Source: Toxonevra muliebris
Lineage: Eukaryota; Arthropoda; Insecta; Diptera; Pallopteridae
Direction: 5' to 3'
NCBI GenBank assembly: GCA_963691655.1
Contig: OY829329.1
Span: 52,677,279 to 52,741,278 of the forward strand
DNA: 64,000 bases
This document shows, in pieces, positions 36,000 to 48,539 of this stretch. The position numbers and the translations under genes were made by a program. The notes beneath the pieces were generated by a model. The model worked only from the letters and a program-made list of their open reading frames with translations, did not search any database and was not told the DNA's origin. Within the stretch, counting starts at the first letter, position 1. Each line of letters opens with the position of its first letter.

Positions 36000-37142
36000 C
36001 GCCACTGTGGTCTAGTGGAAGAGTGCCAGACCAAAGAATATATAATACATAGAAGGCGCATCACGTACAAATTTATTTGTACAAAAATTTTGTTCTATGG
36101 AGCCATAACTGCCTCCAATTTACTCTCAAAATTGAGTTGTCCTCATAAAAGCAATGAGAGGTTGAACTAATTTGTTTCTTTTTGCTGTTGTCTTTGTTTA
36201 ATGAGAGGGAAAAGTTTTGTGTTTTCGTTTTTTTATGTTTTTTTTTTGGTGCTTGCAATATGAGCTGGTATTTCATTATTTAGCAGTATTTATGTATGTC
36301 AAATTCAAATCCCCAGTTGTGACGAGAAAAAAGAATTTTTCAAGATTTTTTTCTAGTTAAACTACTAAAGTTTTTTATAAAAACTATTTATTATCTAAAA
36401 GTACATGTATTGAACATAACTTTAAGAAATTAACCTTTTTGGAAAACATGTTTCGCGGTGAGCAATATTTTGCAAGACATTATACTATTATACAGTGATT
36501 ACCTTTGGAAAACTTTGTAAATGTATTTTTGACGAATTTTCAAAGTTGCAGTTCGATTAATCGAACATTGGGGACGATATGAGTTAAAGTTTCAACTTAA
36601 ATGTCAAGAAATTTTTTTTGAAATATTTTGTTGTAAATGCAAACACCGATTGATTTAAACTTTTTATGCTTTTTCGAATACAAAAAAAAAAAAATATTAC
36701 TAAAAAAAAAGTTTGCGACGACCATAATTTTGGGTCACAAATTGAAAAAAAAAATCAAACAGGTGGGAAAACAATATTGATACTCGGCAACGCCGAAAAA
36801 AGGAAACATATGTACCTTCATATTAAACGCAAAAAAACCATTCCTATGAAACTGTATGCAGTCTCACTTGGCGGCACTCTATAATGATGTGAAAGAATCT
36901 AAGAAAAAAAACACTAAGAGAGTGCATGGGAGAGAGTAAAAGCAAAATAACTGATTGGTTCTGCTTTTCCTCTTTACTGCGACCGCCCGTACCCGAAACG
37001 AAAGCAACATGGCTTGGGTATGTTTCTTATCTATCTTTCTTTCTCCCTTCCTTTCTTTCTTTCTTTCTTGGGGCTTTGGTACAAAAGATCTTATAGGTCG
37101 CAGTGCCTGACTTTCGAGTCGTCCTTCCTTCAAATAATTATA
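36000..37142 (+). mobile_element. SINE interrupted by ~0.96 kb, with 14-bp target duplication
   Basis: The head GCCACTGTGGTCTAGTGGAA (A box) at 36001 runs to GTGCCAGAC at 36031 and equals the SINE at 11701. Unrelated sequence then occupies 36032 to about 36990. The SINE resumes around ACCCGA...GGCTTGGGTATG and continues through its pyrimidine-rich body to CTTCAAATAATTATA at 37142. The whole unit is bracketed by a perfect 14-bp repeat ATGTATTACACCAT at 35986-35999 and 37143-37156. The T-arm present in the 11701 copy is lost or mutated here. The inserted block shows no inverted ends or coding frame that I recognise. Confidence 0.75.
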
Positions 37143-37263
37143 ATGTATTACACCATACTGTCCGGTATCAGTCGATTCCTGCTAGTCCTCTCAACCTTCT
37201 GGCATTCTTCGGTGTCAAAGCCAACACATTAGAAAAATGTGTGGTAGATTTTCGTAGCCAGTA

Positions 37264-37277
37264 TACTAGAGGGCGCC
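37264..37277. promoter_or_regulatory. CTCF-like binding site
   Basis: TACTAGAGGGCGCC closely fits the conserved CTCF core (ACTAGAGGGCGC type). CTCF is an insulator and chromatin-loop protein in insects and vertebrates. The match is observed; binding is inference from sequence alone. Confidence 0.35.
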
Positions 37278-38936
37278 AAATAAACGATGCTTCGAAACAT
37301 ATAGCCTAGCAGCTACTACTTATTCTTAAACTCAGTCGAAATAATCGCTTTATTTTCTTCACATTTGCATGTATGTTGGTTTCTTTAAGGCATCCGCTCT
37401 ACAGACTGAGTTATCTTCACTAGGAGATGTTTTCTATTTGCACTTAGCTCTCAAATGTTGACTATTTATTATTCGGACGAGGGCTGAACTGACTAGACGT
37501 CTTGATGTGAGTTGATAAGGATAGCTTTATGTCCAGTATCAGTCCTGAGCATTAGCGGGTCCTAGGAGGAAAATAGGGCTTGTAAATAAACTCCCTTTCT
37601 CCTCTTCCCGATGAATATTAAATATCTCATGCATTTTGGTCGTTGCTCATTTTAGAGAGACGGAAAAATCCAATGCTCCCATTTTATCTGCTTTCCTCCC
37701 ATATTCTCTGCATATGTAAGTGGTTATTTTTCTTTATTCTGTTCGTTATCAAAACCGCTTCCATCTTGTGTCCAATCAGTTGGAGTCAGTTAAATCTTGC
37801 CATTCAATTTTGAGATGTGTTTGACAATGACTATAGCAATCTCTTGCAGCTCATGAAGCTCCTTCTTAACAATGGGAAGTGTTACCTCATTTGCATACCT
37901 TATTGTTATTATTCCGGTTGAGATCGGAAAACGAACAACTCCGTCGTAGAGCAGCAAGTTCTACAATAGCGGTTCAAGTGGTGATCCCTTGGATGCTGAT
38001 ACTTCTTGACTGCAGCAAAAGTATCATGAATGAGAATTCTACAGAATAGGGAACTTCTGATGTTCTTCTATCTGGCTGAGTACTTTTGCATTTTTCTAAA
38101 ATCATATTAGTTTCCCGATAGCCCCTATAACTCTTTTACATGTCTCCCTACACAATATTTTATTACTGGCTCTAATATCTTCGCGAGCGAGACAATTATT
38201 CACAGATACAATTGGATTAAAAGGTAGGGAGAATATTTTACTACTTTGACGGACTGGTAGTTTAAACACCCCAGAAAATTTTCCAGAGGGGGAAAAGGGC
38301 AATTTGATATTGAAAGATTATAAAAATTTCCTAGCTCTAGAGACGAATTTGCTAAATTGTCTAGTAACATCAAATCTAGGGAGGGCAGGGGGCAAATGCT
38401 TTTTACCCCACTGAGAGTGGCAATTTCTCATGGTTCCATTTGTTTTTGCCTGATGAGGTTTTTTAATTAAATACTGTTTAATATTAATTTTCAGCTGTTT
38501 ATAACCAATCAACTCAATGTACGCAATTGGTTCTTGTCATTTCCATTAAATTACGGCCTCATTACGAGGACTAAATAACTCTTTCTCTCAATATACATAG
38601 CAGAAATATTAACTCTTTGCTGTGATATGAAATTTTCAGATACGAATGTGTGGTTGAATATGCGAGTTCAAAGCTAAAACCAGAAGACATAATAAATTTC
38701 TTAATTAGCTAAAAATAACTTTAATTAAAATAGGAGATTGTCTATATTTGCGCCTATCTGTCTATCTATTTTTTTATATATATATTATTATAAAACTCAA
38801 GTTTTCCAGAGCATTCATTAATTTATTTTATTTCATGTTCTAAATTCTCAGTATCTTCTGCCTTTTCTGCTTCTACTTCAACTTCCGCTTAACAAATTCC
38901 AGAATTTATTTTTATGGCTTTGTGAACATTCAAAGT

Positions 38937-38966
38937 ACATACATACATACATACATACATACATAA
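38937..38966. repeat. (ACAT)n microsatellite
   Basis: About seven ACAT tetranucleotides, followed by an inverted TATG run near 38978-38992. Confidence 0.85.
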
Positions 38967-41900
38967 ATAAATATGGTGTGTATGTATGTATGTGCAGATG
39001 TATAACTTCAATTTCAATGTAAGATATTTCAAGTTTTTAATTGAAAGCCAAACAAAAAACAAAAAAAAGAAAAAGAAACAAAAGTAACAACAACGAATCA
39101 AAAAAGAAACGATCAACAAAAACCCCGGCCAAAACGACCTTGCCAAGGTTGAGTGAACAACAAGATGCAAGCAAGTTCCTCGAAAAGAGTAGGTAAGCAA
39201 AGACACTCTCTCGCACATACACATACCCACACAAAATATGAAATTGAAAAAAAAAAGATACCAAGATCAGCTTAATGATATGAGATGAAGCGTTTTTTTT
39301 GCGTTTTCTTTTGCCTTTTAACCGTTTTTGAATTGTTAAGAAAGCGGCTCAGAGAGCAACATACACAAATACACTTTTTTGCTGTTACATTCTTCGATTT
39401 TTCAACCTCTCTCTTGCTCTCTCTTTATCTTTTTACATTTCTTTAATTGCGGTGTGGCATGAAGCTGTTGATATTGTTGTTTTTGTTAGCAATTCCTACC
39501 ACTAAACAACAAGCCGCTTATACAATTAAAAGCCGCTTAACAAAATATGTTGATCAAGACGAAAATGTTCAAAATGAGATCATAAGAAGAGGTAGTTGTT
39601 ACCCGCTCTCACATATGCGGGTCACAACTACATATAAACACATATGTACTCTCCCATATAAACACATACAATTGAGTTTGATAAAAAATACGTTACAAAA
39701 AAGTGACCAGCTGTGAGTGATTTTCTTTCTCTTTTTCGTTGGATATTATTTAGTTGAATGCTGTGGTAATCTTTAATTGACAACATTTTCCGCTTAGTTA
39801 GCAACAGTTGAAAATATTTTGCGCTTTTTTTACTTGTCACAATAAATTCAACAATTTCCACACAATTTATTTTTGATTGTTTAGTGTAGCAATTTTGTTT
39901 TTGCGTTTTTTTCGTGGGGTTACTTGCTGCCTGATTGCAATTACATCGAAAAAATTTCGAAATCTATGTTTATTTTGTGTATATTTCTTTCCTGTTCCTG
40001 TTCATGCTGTGTTCAGATTGTGGCTTGTTGTCTGCACATGCCGTTAGTTTATCATCATATCCTTTTTAGGATTTTTGTAATGATGCCCTTTTCTTAAAAT
40101 AAAAATACTTTTTTTTTTTTAATAAATTGGCAATGAAACAGATGCTGTATAAATTTTGAGTTTGACAAGATTTGAAATGCTGTATTGAAGTTAGCATAGG
40201 TTGAGGCAAAAATTGTGGAAAATATTTTAAAAAGGTCATAGAAGTAAAAGTAGCAAAAATAAAGTTGGGTAAACTATATTAAAGATGGGGAAGGAAAGAA
40301 TTAATTATTTAAGAAACACGAAGAGGAAGTTATTTATCTTCTTTGTTGATGTGAAGTTTCTAGTTGAGAAGGAAGTTATAACCTACAAATTCTAACCGAC
40401 CTATATTGCATTCACCAGAATTCCAAAGGAGACTTTACTAAATAAATAACTCTTCAGTGATTTTAAATCAGCTTTCCAGAAAGTGTAGCTATTTCGGGAC
40501 GCCAAGTCATGGGGGAATACCAAAATACGTTCGATCTACCTACGCTAAAAAAAAGACGAAAAAATCTCAGCAGTTAGTTTGAATTATCTCCTTAAAATAA
40601 AATATTTATGACTGTTGAAATGATTTTGTCTGGGAATTTTCTAGAAATGGACGTGGATATCGACTAATTTACGTGCAGATGTTCAATCCCAGATATGAAG
40701 GAAATTTTTGAAATTACAAAAAATCAATTTGAACTACTTAAAAAGAGAAATAAATTATCTATTTAAAAAACCAAACCATTCCCTGCAGCTGTTAAATTAA
40801 ATGATGACAATAATTAATTACAATTTTCACAGCATTTATAATAAAAAATGCAAATTAATTTTATAAAACATTCGGCAAAAATACAATCAATTCATTATAC
40901 CTCAAGCAGCATTATCAAATTTTATCAAAATTTATATTCTATACCCGGACTAAACACACTTATTTTCCACTCTCCCGATTGGCGATACCATGTCAATCAC
41001 AAAAAAAAAAATAAAAATAAAAACACAATCAGTTTTTAAGTTGTCAAAGAAAAATTTGTAGCTGCTTCTATCACTAAAGACGGGACCCTTTGCTGTGTGA
41101 GCGTCTCTAGTGCGGTCTACTGATTGTAAATAGCTGCATCGATGATTGCATGTTTTGAAAGCAACGACTACTCGCAGTCATAGCCAGGAAGCATGGCTTT
41201 CCATCAACCACTCACTTACTCAGTCATACAGCCAATTGCTGATAAGAATCTTATCAGCGTCTTCTCTTAAATAGAGCTTCTATAATTTTGTTTCCTTTTT
41301 GTTTAGTGTTTATTTGTGAATTGAAATTGTAAGTTAATTTTTTGATACCTACTTATATAAATTTCGTATTTGTTGAGATTTGTTGCTGCTGATGGTTGAT
41401 GTTGTTGTTGATTTCTGAACATGAACATGAATATGTTTAGGCAAGATTAATGATTAGGCGCCCGCCCATAATTTTATCTGAAATGTTTTCTTTCTGCTTT
41501 CGTTTGATTTTATAAAGAAAATTGAGTTCCACGAGATTTAGTAAATATGACGTAATCCATCATTATATTTTCATTTAAAGGCGGCAACACACATTTCCAA
41601 AAAGTCAATTTTCTTTCAAATTGATTTAAATTTAATTAATCATTTTTCTCAGTTACGTCTTTTAGTTGATTTATTAATTGCATAATATTAAATTGGAATC
41701 AAAAAACATAAATGAAATAAACGCTGTGAATTGATTTTTTGAAAAGAGATAATTTAATTCCGGAAATTTTAAGTATAATCCTGTGGAGATTACAACATTT
41801 TTTACTCTGTTGCATTAATGAATCATAGATTGGGAGGGTAATTGGCTCACTCACTTTGAAGACAATTAATATAAGACTATAGCGGACCCGGCAGACGTTG

Positions 41901-42197
41901 TTCTGCTCTTTCTACGAAGAGGCGGAAAAATTGAAGCTTATTTCAATGAAGAAGAATGAAGTTTCTTGGTATTTAAAATTGAACATTGGTAATGACAATT
42001 AAAGGACGTACATTGAATTTGGTAAAAATTCTAGATTTAAAAATGAGGCATCAAAATTCGCATTTTTAAAAGTATTTAATTTACAGAAGAATATCAAAGA
42101 CCGTTGTAGAAGTTATATCTGATTCCAAAAACTATTTAAAAATATGGACCCATTTGCTATTTATTATAAATATTGAATTTATTATAGAATTTGTTAC

Positions 42198-42207
42198 AGC
42201 GCCACCT
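42198..42207. promoter_or_regulatory. CTCF-like core inside a repeat
   Basis: AGCGCCACCT is the reverse complement of AGGTGGCGCT, the Drosophila CTCF core. It lies in the dispersed repeat at 41878-43105, so it may be a repeat-borne sequence without host function. Confidence 0.25.
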
Positions 42208-42235
42208 ATCGGATTTTGATATAACTAGGCAGGTT

Positions 42236-42720
42236 CTTGAGATATTTCATAAAGTAGTGGAAATAATAGTAGAGAAAGGAATGGAAAAAGTAATAGAAAA
42301 TAGCAGCAAAAAAGTAGAAGAAAATAGTAGTAGAAAAAGTAGTGGGAAAAGTAGTGGGAAAAAGCATAGAAAATAGTATTACAAATTGTTGTAAAGAAGT
42401 AGTAAAATGGTAGCAGAGAAATGTACAAAAATAGTAAAAATAGAATAGAAAGAGTGGTGGAAATAATAGTAAAAAATAGTAGTAGAAAAAACTGTAAAAA
42501 AGTAGTACAAATAGTAGAAAGTAGTAGTAGAAAATAAGAAAAAATGTATTAAAAAATTAGTAGAAAAAAAGTAGTAAAATAGTAGTAGAAAATATTGGTT
42601 GAAAAGTAGTAGAAAATAAGAGAAAATTGTAGAAAAAATAAATTTAAAAGTAGTGGAAAATAGTAGTAGAAATAGTAGTGGAATTAGTAGTAGAAATAGT
42701 AGTAGAAAATAAAAAAGGAA
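42236..42720. repeat. degenerate GTAGAAAATA minisatellite
   Basis: Nearly 500 bp of imperfect repeats of GTAGAAAA/TAGTAGTAG about 10-15 bp long; the strand is purine-rich. Tyr/Phe/Leu-rich open frames on the other strand come from this array. Confidence 0.7.
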
Positions 42721-43107
42721 CATAGTGCCACACCCACTAATCCAACAAACTGAAAGAATTTAAATTTTAGTATCGTACCATAAATGAACTTCAGGTTATA
42801 TGGAAGGTGCCACATCCCTTTTGTCAATCCCAGCCATATTTTTGTTGTAGCATAGCATTGTCAATTCTCATTATTGTACTTGAGATTGACCCAAAAAAAT
42901 ATTAGGATTGTATGGGAGGTGCCACGCCCACTTTCCTAAAAACCATTATGAATAATAATGAATATGAATAATAATGATTTTTAGGAAAGTGGAAAGCTAT
43001 GTTTCATCCTCCCGCCTAAGAAAATATATTCTACAAATATGACTTCAACCGGTCCAGTCGTTTAGAAGTTACACGATGTCATACACACAAAACTCTACTA
43101 TTATATA

Positions 43108-43418
43108 CATTCTGTCAAATAAGTACCCGGAAATTCTCATTTTAAATTTTCCCTCTGAGAATATTTCAAAAAATTTTTTCCCAGGTTGGCACAACTGTCA
43201 ACCACTATTCTGTGAATTTTTATTGCTATGTGTCATTTAGTTTGGTTACGGCATCATTAAGAACAAGTCAACCTTTTGTGTGCGTTGCGATTTCGGTTTC
43301 GGCTCATTTTTGGCGCGCCATTCCGATGATTGTTGACTTGTTTGCATGTTATTTTTTTGAAATATTCTCAGAGGGAAAATTTAAAATGAGAATTTCCGGG
43401 TACTTATTTGACAGAATG
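43108..43418. mobile_element. mariner-type MITE with perfect 66-bp TIRs
   Basis: The left end CATTCTGTCAAATAAGTACC and the inverted right end are identical over 66 bp. Both ends lie in TATA, fitting TA target duplication by the Tc1/mariner superfamily. The 311-bp element has no intact gene. The middle (about 43190-43350) is probably a deletion remnant of a longer element. The left end directly abuts the tail of the repeat at 41878-43105. Absence of arm divergence suggests a recent insertion or recent arm homogenisation. Confidence 0.85.
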
Positions 43419-44239
43419 TATATAAAGATAATCAAATACAAAAAAAAAAACCGAAAAATGTCTCTCAGTCTCTCGAATACGTACATATTTAGAAAAAATT
43501 CGTCTCGCCTGGGGCCGAATAGTCTACCCCATGAACGTACAATTCGTTACGTAAAAGTTAGTATTTTGTATGTTTTTTTGTGTTAATTACATTGCGAGTA
43601 GTTCATTCACGGAAGAGATGATTCAGCCTCAGCTCCGTTCAGCTATGGAGGTTATAAAAATGGTTACTTTATAGCTCTAATGGCCTTAAGGAAGCGAAAA
43701 CCCTTACCCTTCCTGAAGAAAGTGAATATAAAAAATAATTTGGTAAAACATAAAAGATTATCAAAATGGTTTCTTTATTTATTAGCGGATCGATTAATTA
43801 ACTCTTAACCCTTTCGCCCCATTCCCATCTTCTGAATCCGTCAGTACTCTATTTGAAATCGTCTGAGTAATATGTATCCAAGAGAAATTTGTGACAGGTC
43901 CGTGTCATCGTAGAGACTTTAAAATCGGTTACTTTATTGTATTAATCTAAGGAAGCGAATTCCCTTCTATTCTCCCTCCCTAAAAAATTGTGAATATAAA
44001 ACAACAAAAAGTTTTGTCAATGAAAGAAAAGAACATTTTAACCTCTTTCCCCTTCACATTATACATAATACGGTTTTGAACCTTTTAGGATCAAGATTTG
44101 GGTCTGTGTTGATTTATTATAATAATTTATAGAAAACTTTAAAATGAGGGGAGTGAAGAGCTTGTAGCCTCCAAAAGTTGAAGTTTCTATTCAAAGCTAT
44201 TTAAACTTTCAAAATCTCTGACTTGGTTAGTTAAGATGA
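43419..44239. other. non-coding DNA
   Basis: No gene or element was recognised. Two loosely similar segments (near 43650-43740 and 43910-43990, both with GGTTACTTTAT and GGAAGCGAA) suggest an old local duplication of about 260 bp. Confidence 0.4.
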
Positions 44240-45010
44240 GGTGCTCGCATTAAGCAATGCACGTAGAGCCAGACAGTCCTGTCGTTATTAAAATGGAAAA
44301 AAACGTTTCTTGTTAAGGCAAAAGCTGGGAACTCAATCCTAAAATGTCGTTATGGCTATACCGCCAAGACAATCCTTGCTTATACGTCACCTGTTTGGTG
44401 TAAAAAGCGAAATCAAAATATCGTACAGATAAAGATCAATAAACCACAAACACTATCCTATGTTTGCACAACTGTGGCCATGAAATTTGCGCCGACTGCA
44501 CCCCTAGAGGTTTCAAACTTATACCCAAATTATTTTATTAAGCAAAAAGCACTGCAATTTGCTGCAAGACTCATCTTGGGAAATAATGCAGGTTCATGGG
44601 ACGACTGGCATAACTTTCAGGTCTTAACTTTCAGGTCTCATTGCCAAACATAGTTAATTGGGAACAGAATAGGGTTTCACTATAATTTTAATGTCTAGCT
44701 TGTATACAGATGGCTCAAAAACGAACAAAGAAGTTGAGCTTAGAATTTATAAGGAAAGACCAAGAAGATACCAGTGCCGGTCAATGTTTTCCAGGCTGAA
44801 ACATACATCTGTCATGGCTGTCAAGTCATGGTGGGCATATATGAAATTAAGAAGTAGATGAACTTCCTAGAAAAAGTGGTGTCAGTAGCTTTACTGGACC
44901 GAAACAATTCTGCGGGCTGCCATGAAATTACACAGAGTACTAGACAATCTCAATAAACGGTTGGATGAAAAATCACATCAATGTTGAATGGAAACAAAAG
45001 ATGCAACAGT
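44240..45010 (+). pseudogene. decayed LINE ORF2 fragment (RT end and RNase H)
   Basis: Broken plus-strand frames spell the end of a non-LTR reverse transcriptase: LWLYRQDNP-type sequence, then SPVWCKKRNQNI and INKPQTLSYVCTT near 44385-44470, then KQKALQFAARL near 44545. This is followed by LYTDGSKTN near 44702, the start of an RNase H domain with its first catalytic Asp. The layout (RT thumb, linker, RNase H) is that of I/R1-type LINEs. Numerous stops and frameshifts make it inactive. Ends were not resolved. Confidence 0.65.
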
Positions 45011-45059
45011 AGCAAAAACCTTCTTGCCACAAAGATCTCTTACGAGAAATTCTTCGATT

Positions 45060-45957
45060 CAAGGCCGTATTTAGGGCGGAGATTTTGGGGGTTTTTCCAA
45101 TTTTTGGTATTGATTGCCAGTGGATGGGAAAAAAGTCAAAATAAAATCTATTGAACGATTTTTAAATATTTTTTACTTCAATCTGTTTCTTTCTAAGAAG
45201 TCAAATAAAAAAAAATATTTGAAAAATAAATTTGAATTGGAATCGTACGAACTTTGTAGCACGTCATGGCCAAAAACGGTATTTTTAGGGGTTTCAACCC
45301 CATTTTTACTAAAACGTGACATGATGGGAAGTTTTCGACCTTAGATTCGTCTTCAGCATGAAAAATTCATTCACAAACACTAGGAACCATATTTTTCACT
45401 AAACCCATGCAGGGCTTGAATCAGCTTTAAGTTCTTAATCTTAAAATATAATTAATCCTTTAACCCATTATTGCTCAGAGCACCCCGACTCGGAAGATCT
45501 CCTTCAATGCTGTGACTGCACGAATTTAGGGAATATATGCCTACCTCATCCGGGCTCTTCATCATTGATAATGGCCCAAATTCTCACTGATAATCATTTG
45601 GAAAAAATTAGTCTCTGACTATTTTTGGCATTTTCAATCAATTTTTTTAGGTTGGCTACATTCTCAGTAATGGCAAGTCAATGAGTTATCGATGCACGAT
45701 AAAAAATGTATTGGAATCCACATTGAATAATATTTACTTGAAAAAATTTAAATTAATTATTTTTTGCCATTTTCGGCCATTTTTTTTAGGTTAAGATTAA
45801 GAAAACTCGGAAACAAAAAATTTTCCTAAAGCTTTAAGACATTTATCCACTTTTCTCTCTAGTCTGATAGGGTCTATCAAATGCTTCATCGTATTTAATT
45901 TATTATATTTAAACATCAGTTTCATAACAATTTTATATGAATATTTCCTTCAAATAC
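45060..45957 (-). mobile_element. hAT-like non-autonomous element, truncated copy
   Basis: It starts CAAGGCCGTATTTAGGGCGG and follows the reverse complement of 15964-16861. Shared blocks include GATGAGGTAGGC-type sequence near 45540, ATTCTCA near 45580 and TGATAGGGTCTATCAAATG near 45867. Similarity is lost after about 45957, before the CAGGGCCGTAG end, so no target duplication can be tested. Confidence 0.65.
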
Positions 45958-45999
45958 TTTTTACGAACTTTTTACGAAGTCCCATTTTTTTAATTATTT

Positions 46000-48539
46000 G
46001 TAAATTTTTGTGATAAAATATTAATACTACTATTTATAAAAAAATTAAATGTTGAAGTTTATAACACTAAACGAATGTATTTAAAATACGCATTTATACC
46101 CTCATGAAAGGATCTGTCTGGGGGGCCTGTCGAGAGAAAATTATTGTAATACCGCGCTTTATGAAGCCAACATGTCAAGCCCCAAACGACGCATGCGTGC
46201 CAGGCACTGCCTAGGCATTAACAAGTAATTTCATGCTTAGATTATAAAAATTTATTTAAAAATACAATTACGCACTCAAAATAATTTTATGAAGAAAAAT
46301 ATTTGTATTTAAAAGTGTTTTTATTCAAAATCACCGGCATTCTTATATATTTCTTTTTCTTCAGTCTTTTTTAGCCTTTGGTGGGTTTCTTGGTGGTTTC
46401 ACTTAGATAATATATGATGGGCTCGATTTATTATAATAATTATTTGGTTAGCTTTTCCTGGCGGTTTTCCAACTAAAACCTCAGTAAAATTTCACCATCG
46501 CAGTTTTCCTCACAAAGATCAATTTAAATATTAAATAAATTCACTAGTCTATCTTATCTTGGACGCACTAATCGGGCCGAATTCCAAACGAAAACCAGAT
46601 ATTTTTCCAGGTAGGTATGGTGTAATTAAAAATAACAATAAGCCAACTTAAAAAATGTAGTGTGAAAATCAAAGTGAGGGAGGCGTGGACTTACCATGAA
46701 TTCCGAAAGGGGGGCGTAGGATGAAGAGAGTTGAGAACCACTGATCTATGGTATATAACATGAAAAAAGGTAACAGCTGAACACTTACTGCGTCATTGAA
46801 ATTGTCTAATATGAACTCGACTTCGGTACTTAGGAAATTATTACCTAGAGCTGCCTGAAATAGAGGACAAATCTCCCAGGAAAGTTTTATAATTCTTCAC
46901 GAATACAAAACTTAGGGACGTTTAGTAAATGATATAATTTGTCACAATCTAAGCTTTAGGCTGGACATTACTCTTGCATTACTACAGTTCGGGACCATAG
47001 AAGCAATGAGGGCAATAAAACAGCTAATAAATTTGCCCAACTAGGGTCAACCTTAGATATTGTTCTCTTAATGGGAGTCCACAAATCCAGACTCAGACCT
47101 TCCAGATTTTCAGAACTTATTGAATTCTTTAACGATTGGACATTTGGATTGGCGGTTGGATGGAATTTGGTACGGAGGGCGTGTCTCATTCTGTTGAAAA
47201 TAATTACGAAATAGTATGTCCTCGGGAAAAAAAATCAGAAAAACTAGGCACTGAAACATTATAACGGAAAGAAAGTAAGCAAAAGCCTACTAACACCAGT
47301 TTTTGTAAATTCAACTTGATATGAAGGCAAACCTTTGAATTCTGTAGTATAATTTGTGGGTTTTCATTAAATATAATGAAAGTATTTTTTGTTAATATTT
47401 TTTTGACATTTGGATTTATTAAGCTACAAATCGAAAGCGATTAATTGACTACCATTAGTCGAAACATAAAGCGACATTCCTGTCTATAACAAGTTCTAGT
47501 AATCATATCATATTTCAAGTAAATATCAGTAATGCCATCAGCTTAAAGATTATAAAGAAGATGAAAGTGAAATACGCCCATGCATAAAACGCACAAAAAA
47601 AAAAAAAAACAAAACTTTAATAGTGTGAAAAATGAGGTCAATATGTAGTAGAAGTAAAAAGTCAAGCAAGAAAACAGAATCTCAAAAAAAACTTGAAAAT
47701 CTAAATTGTTGTTGCTTTCAAGCCAAGATTTTTTAATTAATTAATATTTAATTTATTTTTACTACCCATTTGATTATGTCTTATGGTTGTTGTTATTATT
47801 TGCTAGTCATGACAGCAGATGATTTTGCTGAAATCTTTAGAGAAAGTAGAGACTTGCAAAAAATCATAATGTTAATGTTAAAAACGCCTCAAAAAATTTT
47901 TAACGCCACTCAAAACTAAAAAAGGAAAAAAAAACAAAATGAAGTAGCGAAATTATCATTGATATATTATTGTGCTCAGAAAAAGTAAACAACGAAAAAA
48001 AACTTAGTAGCTAGAAGCCACACAATAACAGAAGCGGCGAAATTTATTACAATAAATTAATGAGTTGCAACTTTTTACGTTTTTGCGCTTCATTAGTTTA
48101 TTAGTTTTTCTTTTCTTTTTTTTTTTTGATTTGCAAGTTTTTCCAACAAATTTGTAATTATTGAATGCCAGAAAGAAACACAGAAGAAGCAGAAGAAAAT
48201 TTCGCACACGATTTTAGCAGCGCATTGATTTTATTTCTGCTTTCTTGCCGGAGTTGTCTGCCATCATCATCAGCAGCAACGCAGAGAGGAAGGTCAAATT
48301 GTTAAACTTCAAGATTGCAGCGGACAGCAGAAAAAAGCAACAGAAGAAAATTTTCTAAAATATTTCACAAGTTTTTTCATCAACATTTTCCCACAATCTC
48401 AAAACTTATCGAAATAAGTATGATACAATTTTGTTTGTTTCTTTCTATTAGACTATGAGTGTGTTTTAGGGTGTAATGAAAAATCAATGAGTTGCAGCAA
48501 TTTTGGTATTTTCTCAGAAGCTTTAGAATACTGTAGCTG
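46000..48539. other. non-coding DNA with one possible hAT end
   Basis: GTTGAGAACCACTG ending at 46743 reads inward as CAGTGGTTCTCAAC, a terminus common among hAT elements. No matching left end or 8-bp duplication was found. The rest has no recognisable gene. An open frame at 46968-47189 has no known motif. Confidence 0.35.

Larger units (their letters stand above)
37157..41877. other. non-coding DNA
   Basis: No exon or named element is supported. It holds a CTCF-like site at 37264-37277 and ACAT/TATG microsatellites near 38937-38990. The open frame at 39447-39716 starts with a leucine-rich stretch but is rejected as composition-driven. Confidence 0.5.
41878..43105. repeat. dispersed repeat of unassigned class
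   Basis: It begins with ACTATAGCGGACCCGGCAGA and ends with ACCGGTCCAGTCGTTTAGAA, then CACACAAAACTC near 43095. From experience, such ends recur in insect genomes; this cannot be verified here. GTGCCAC(A/G)(C/T)CC blocks recur near 42727, 42810 and 42910. It encodes no protein and includes the purine-rich array at 42236-42720. Whether it is a helitron-like or RTE-type derivative is not clear from sequence alone. Confidence 0.45.

Noticed and set aside
39447..39716. Open frame with a signal-peptide-like start (MKLLILLFLLAIP)
   Set aside because: The hydrophobic part comes from a TTG/TTT repeat, the rest has no known motif, and no splice or promoter evidence supports it.
42225..42723. Tyr/Phe/Leu-rich minus-strand frames of up to 114 residues
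   Set aside because: Complement of the GTAGAAAA minisatellite.
43212..43586. 124-residue plus-strand open frame
   Set aside because: It runs across the inverted terminal repeat of the MITE into flanking DNA, so it is not a natural gene.
46968..47189. Minus-strand open frame of 73 residues
   Set aside because: No recognisable domain on either strand; may be decayed transposon sequence but nothing specific can be claimed.
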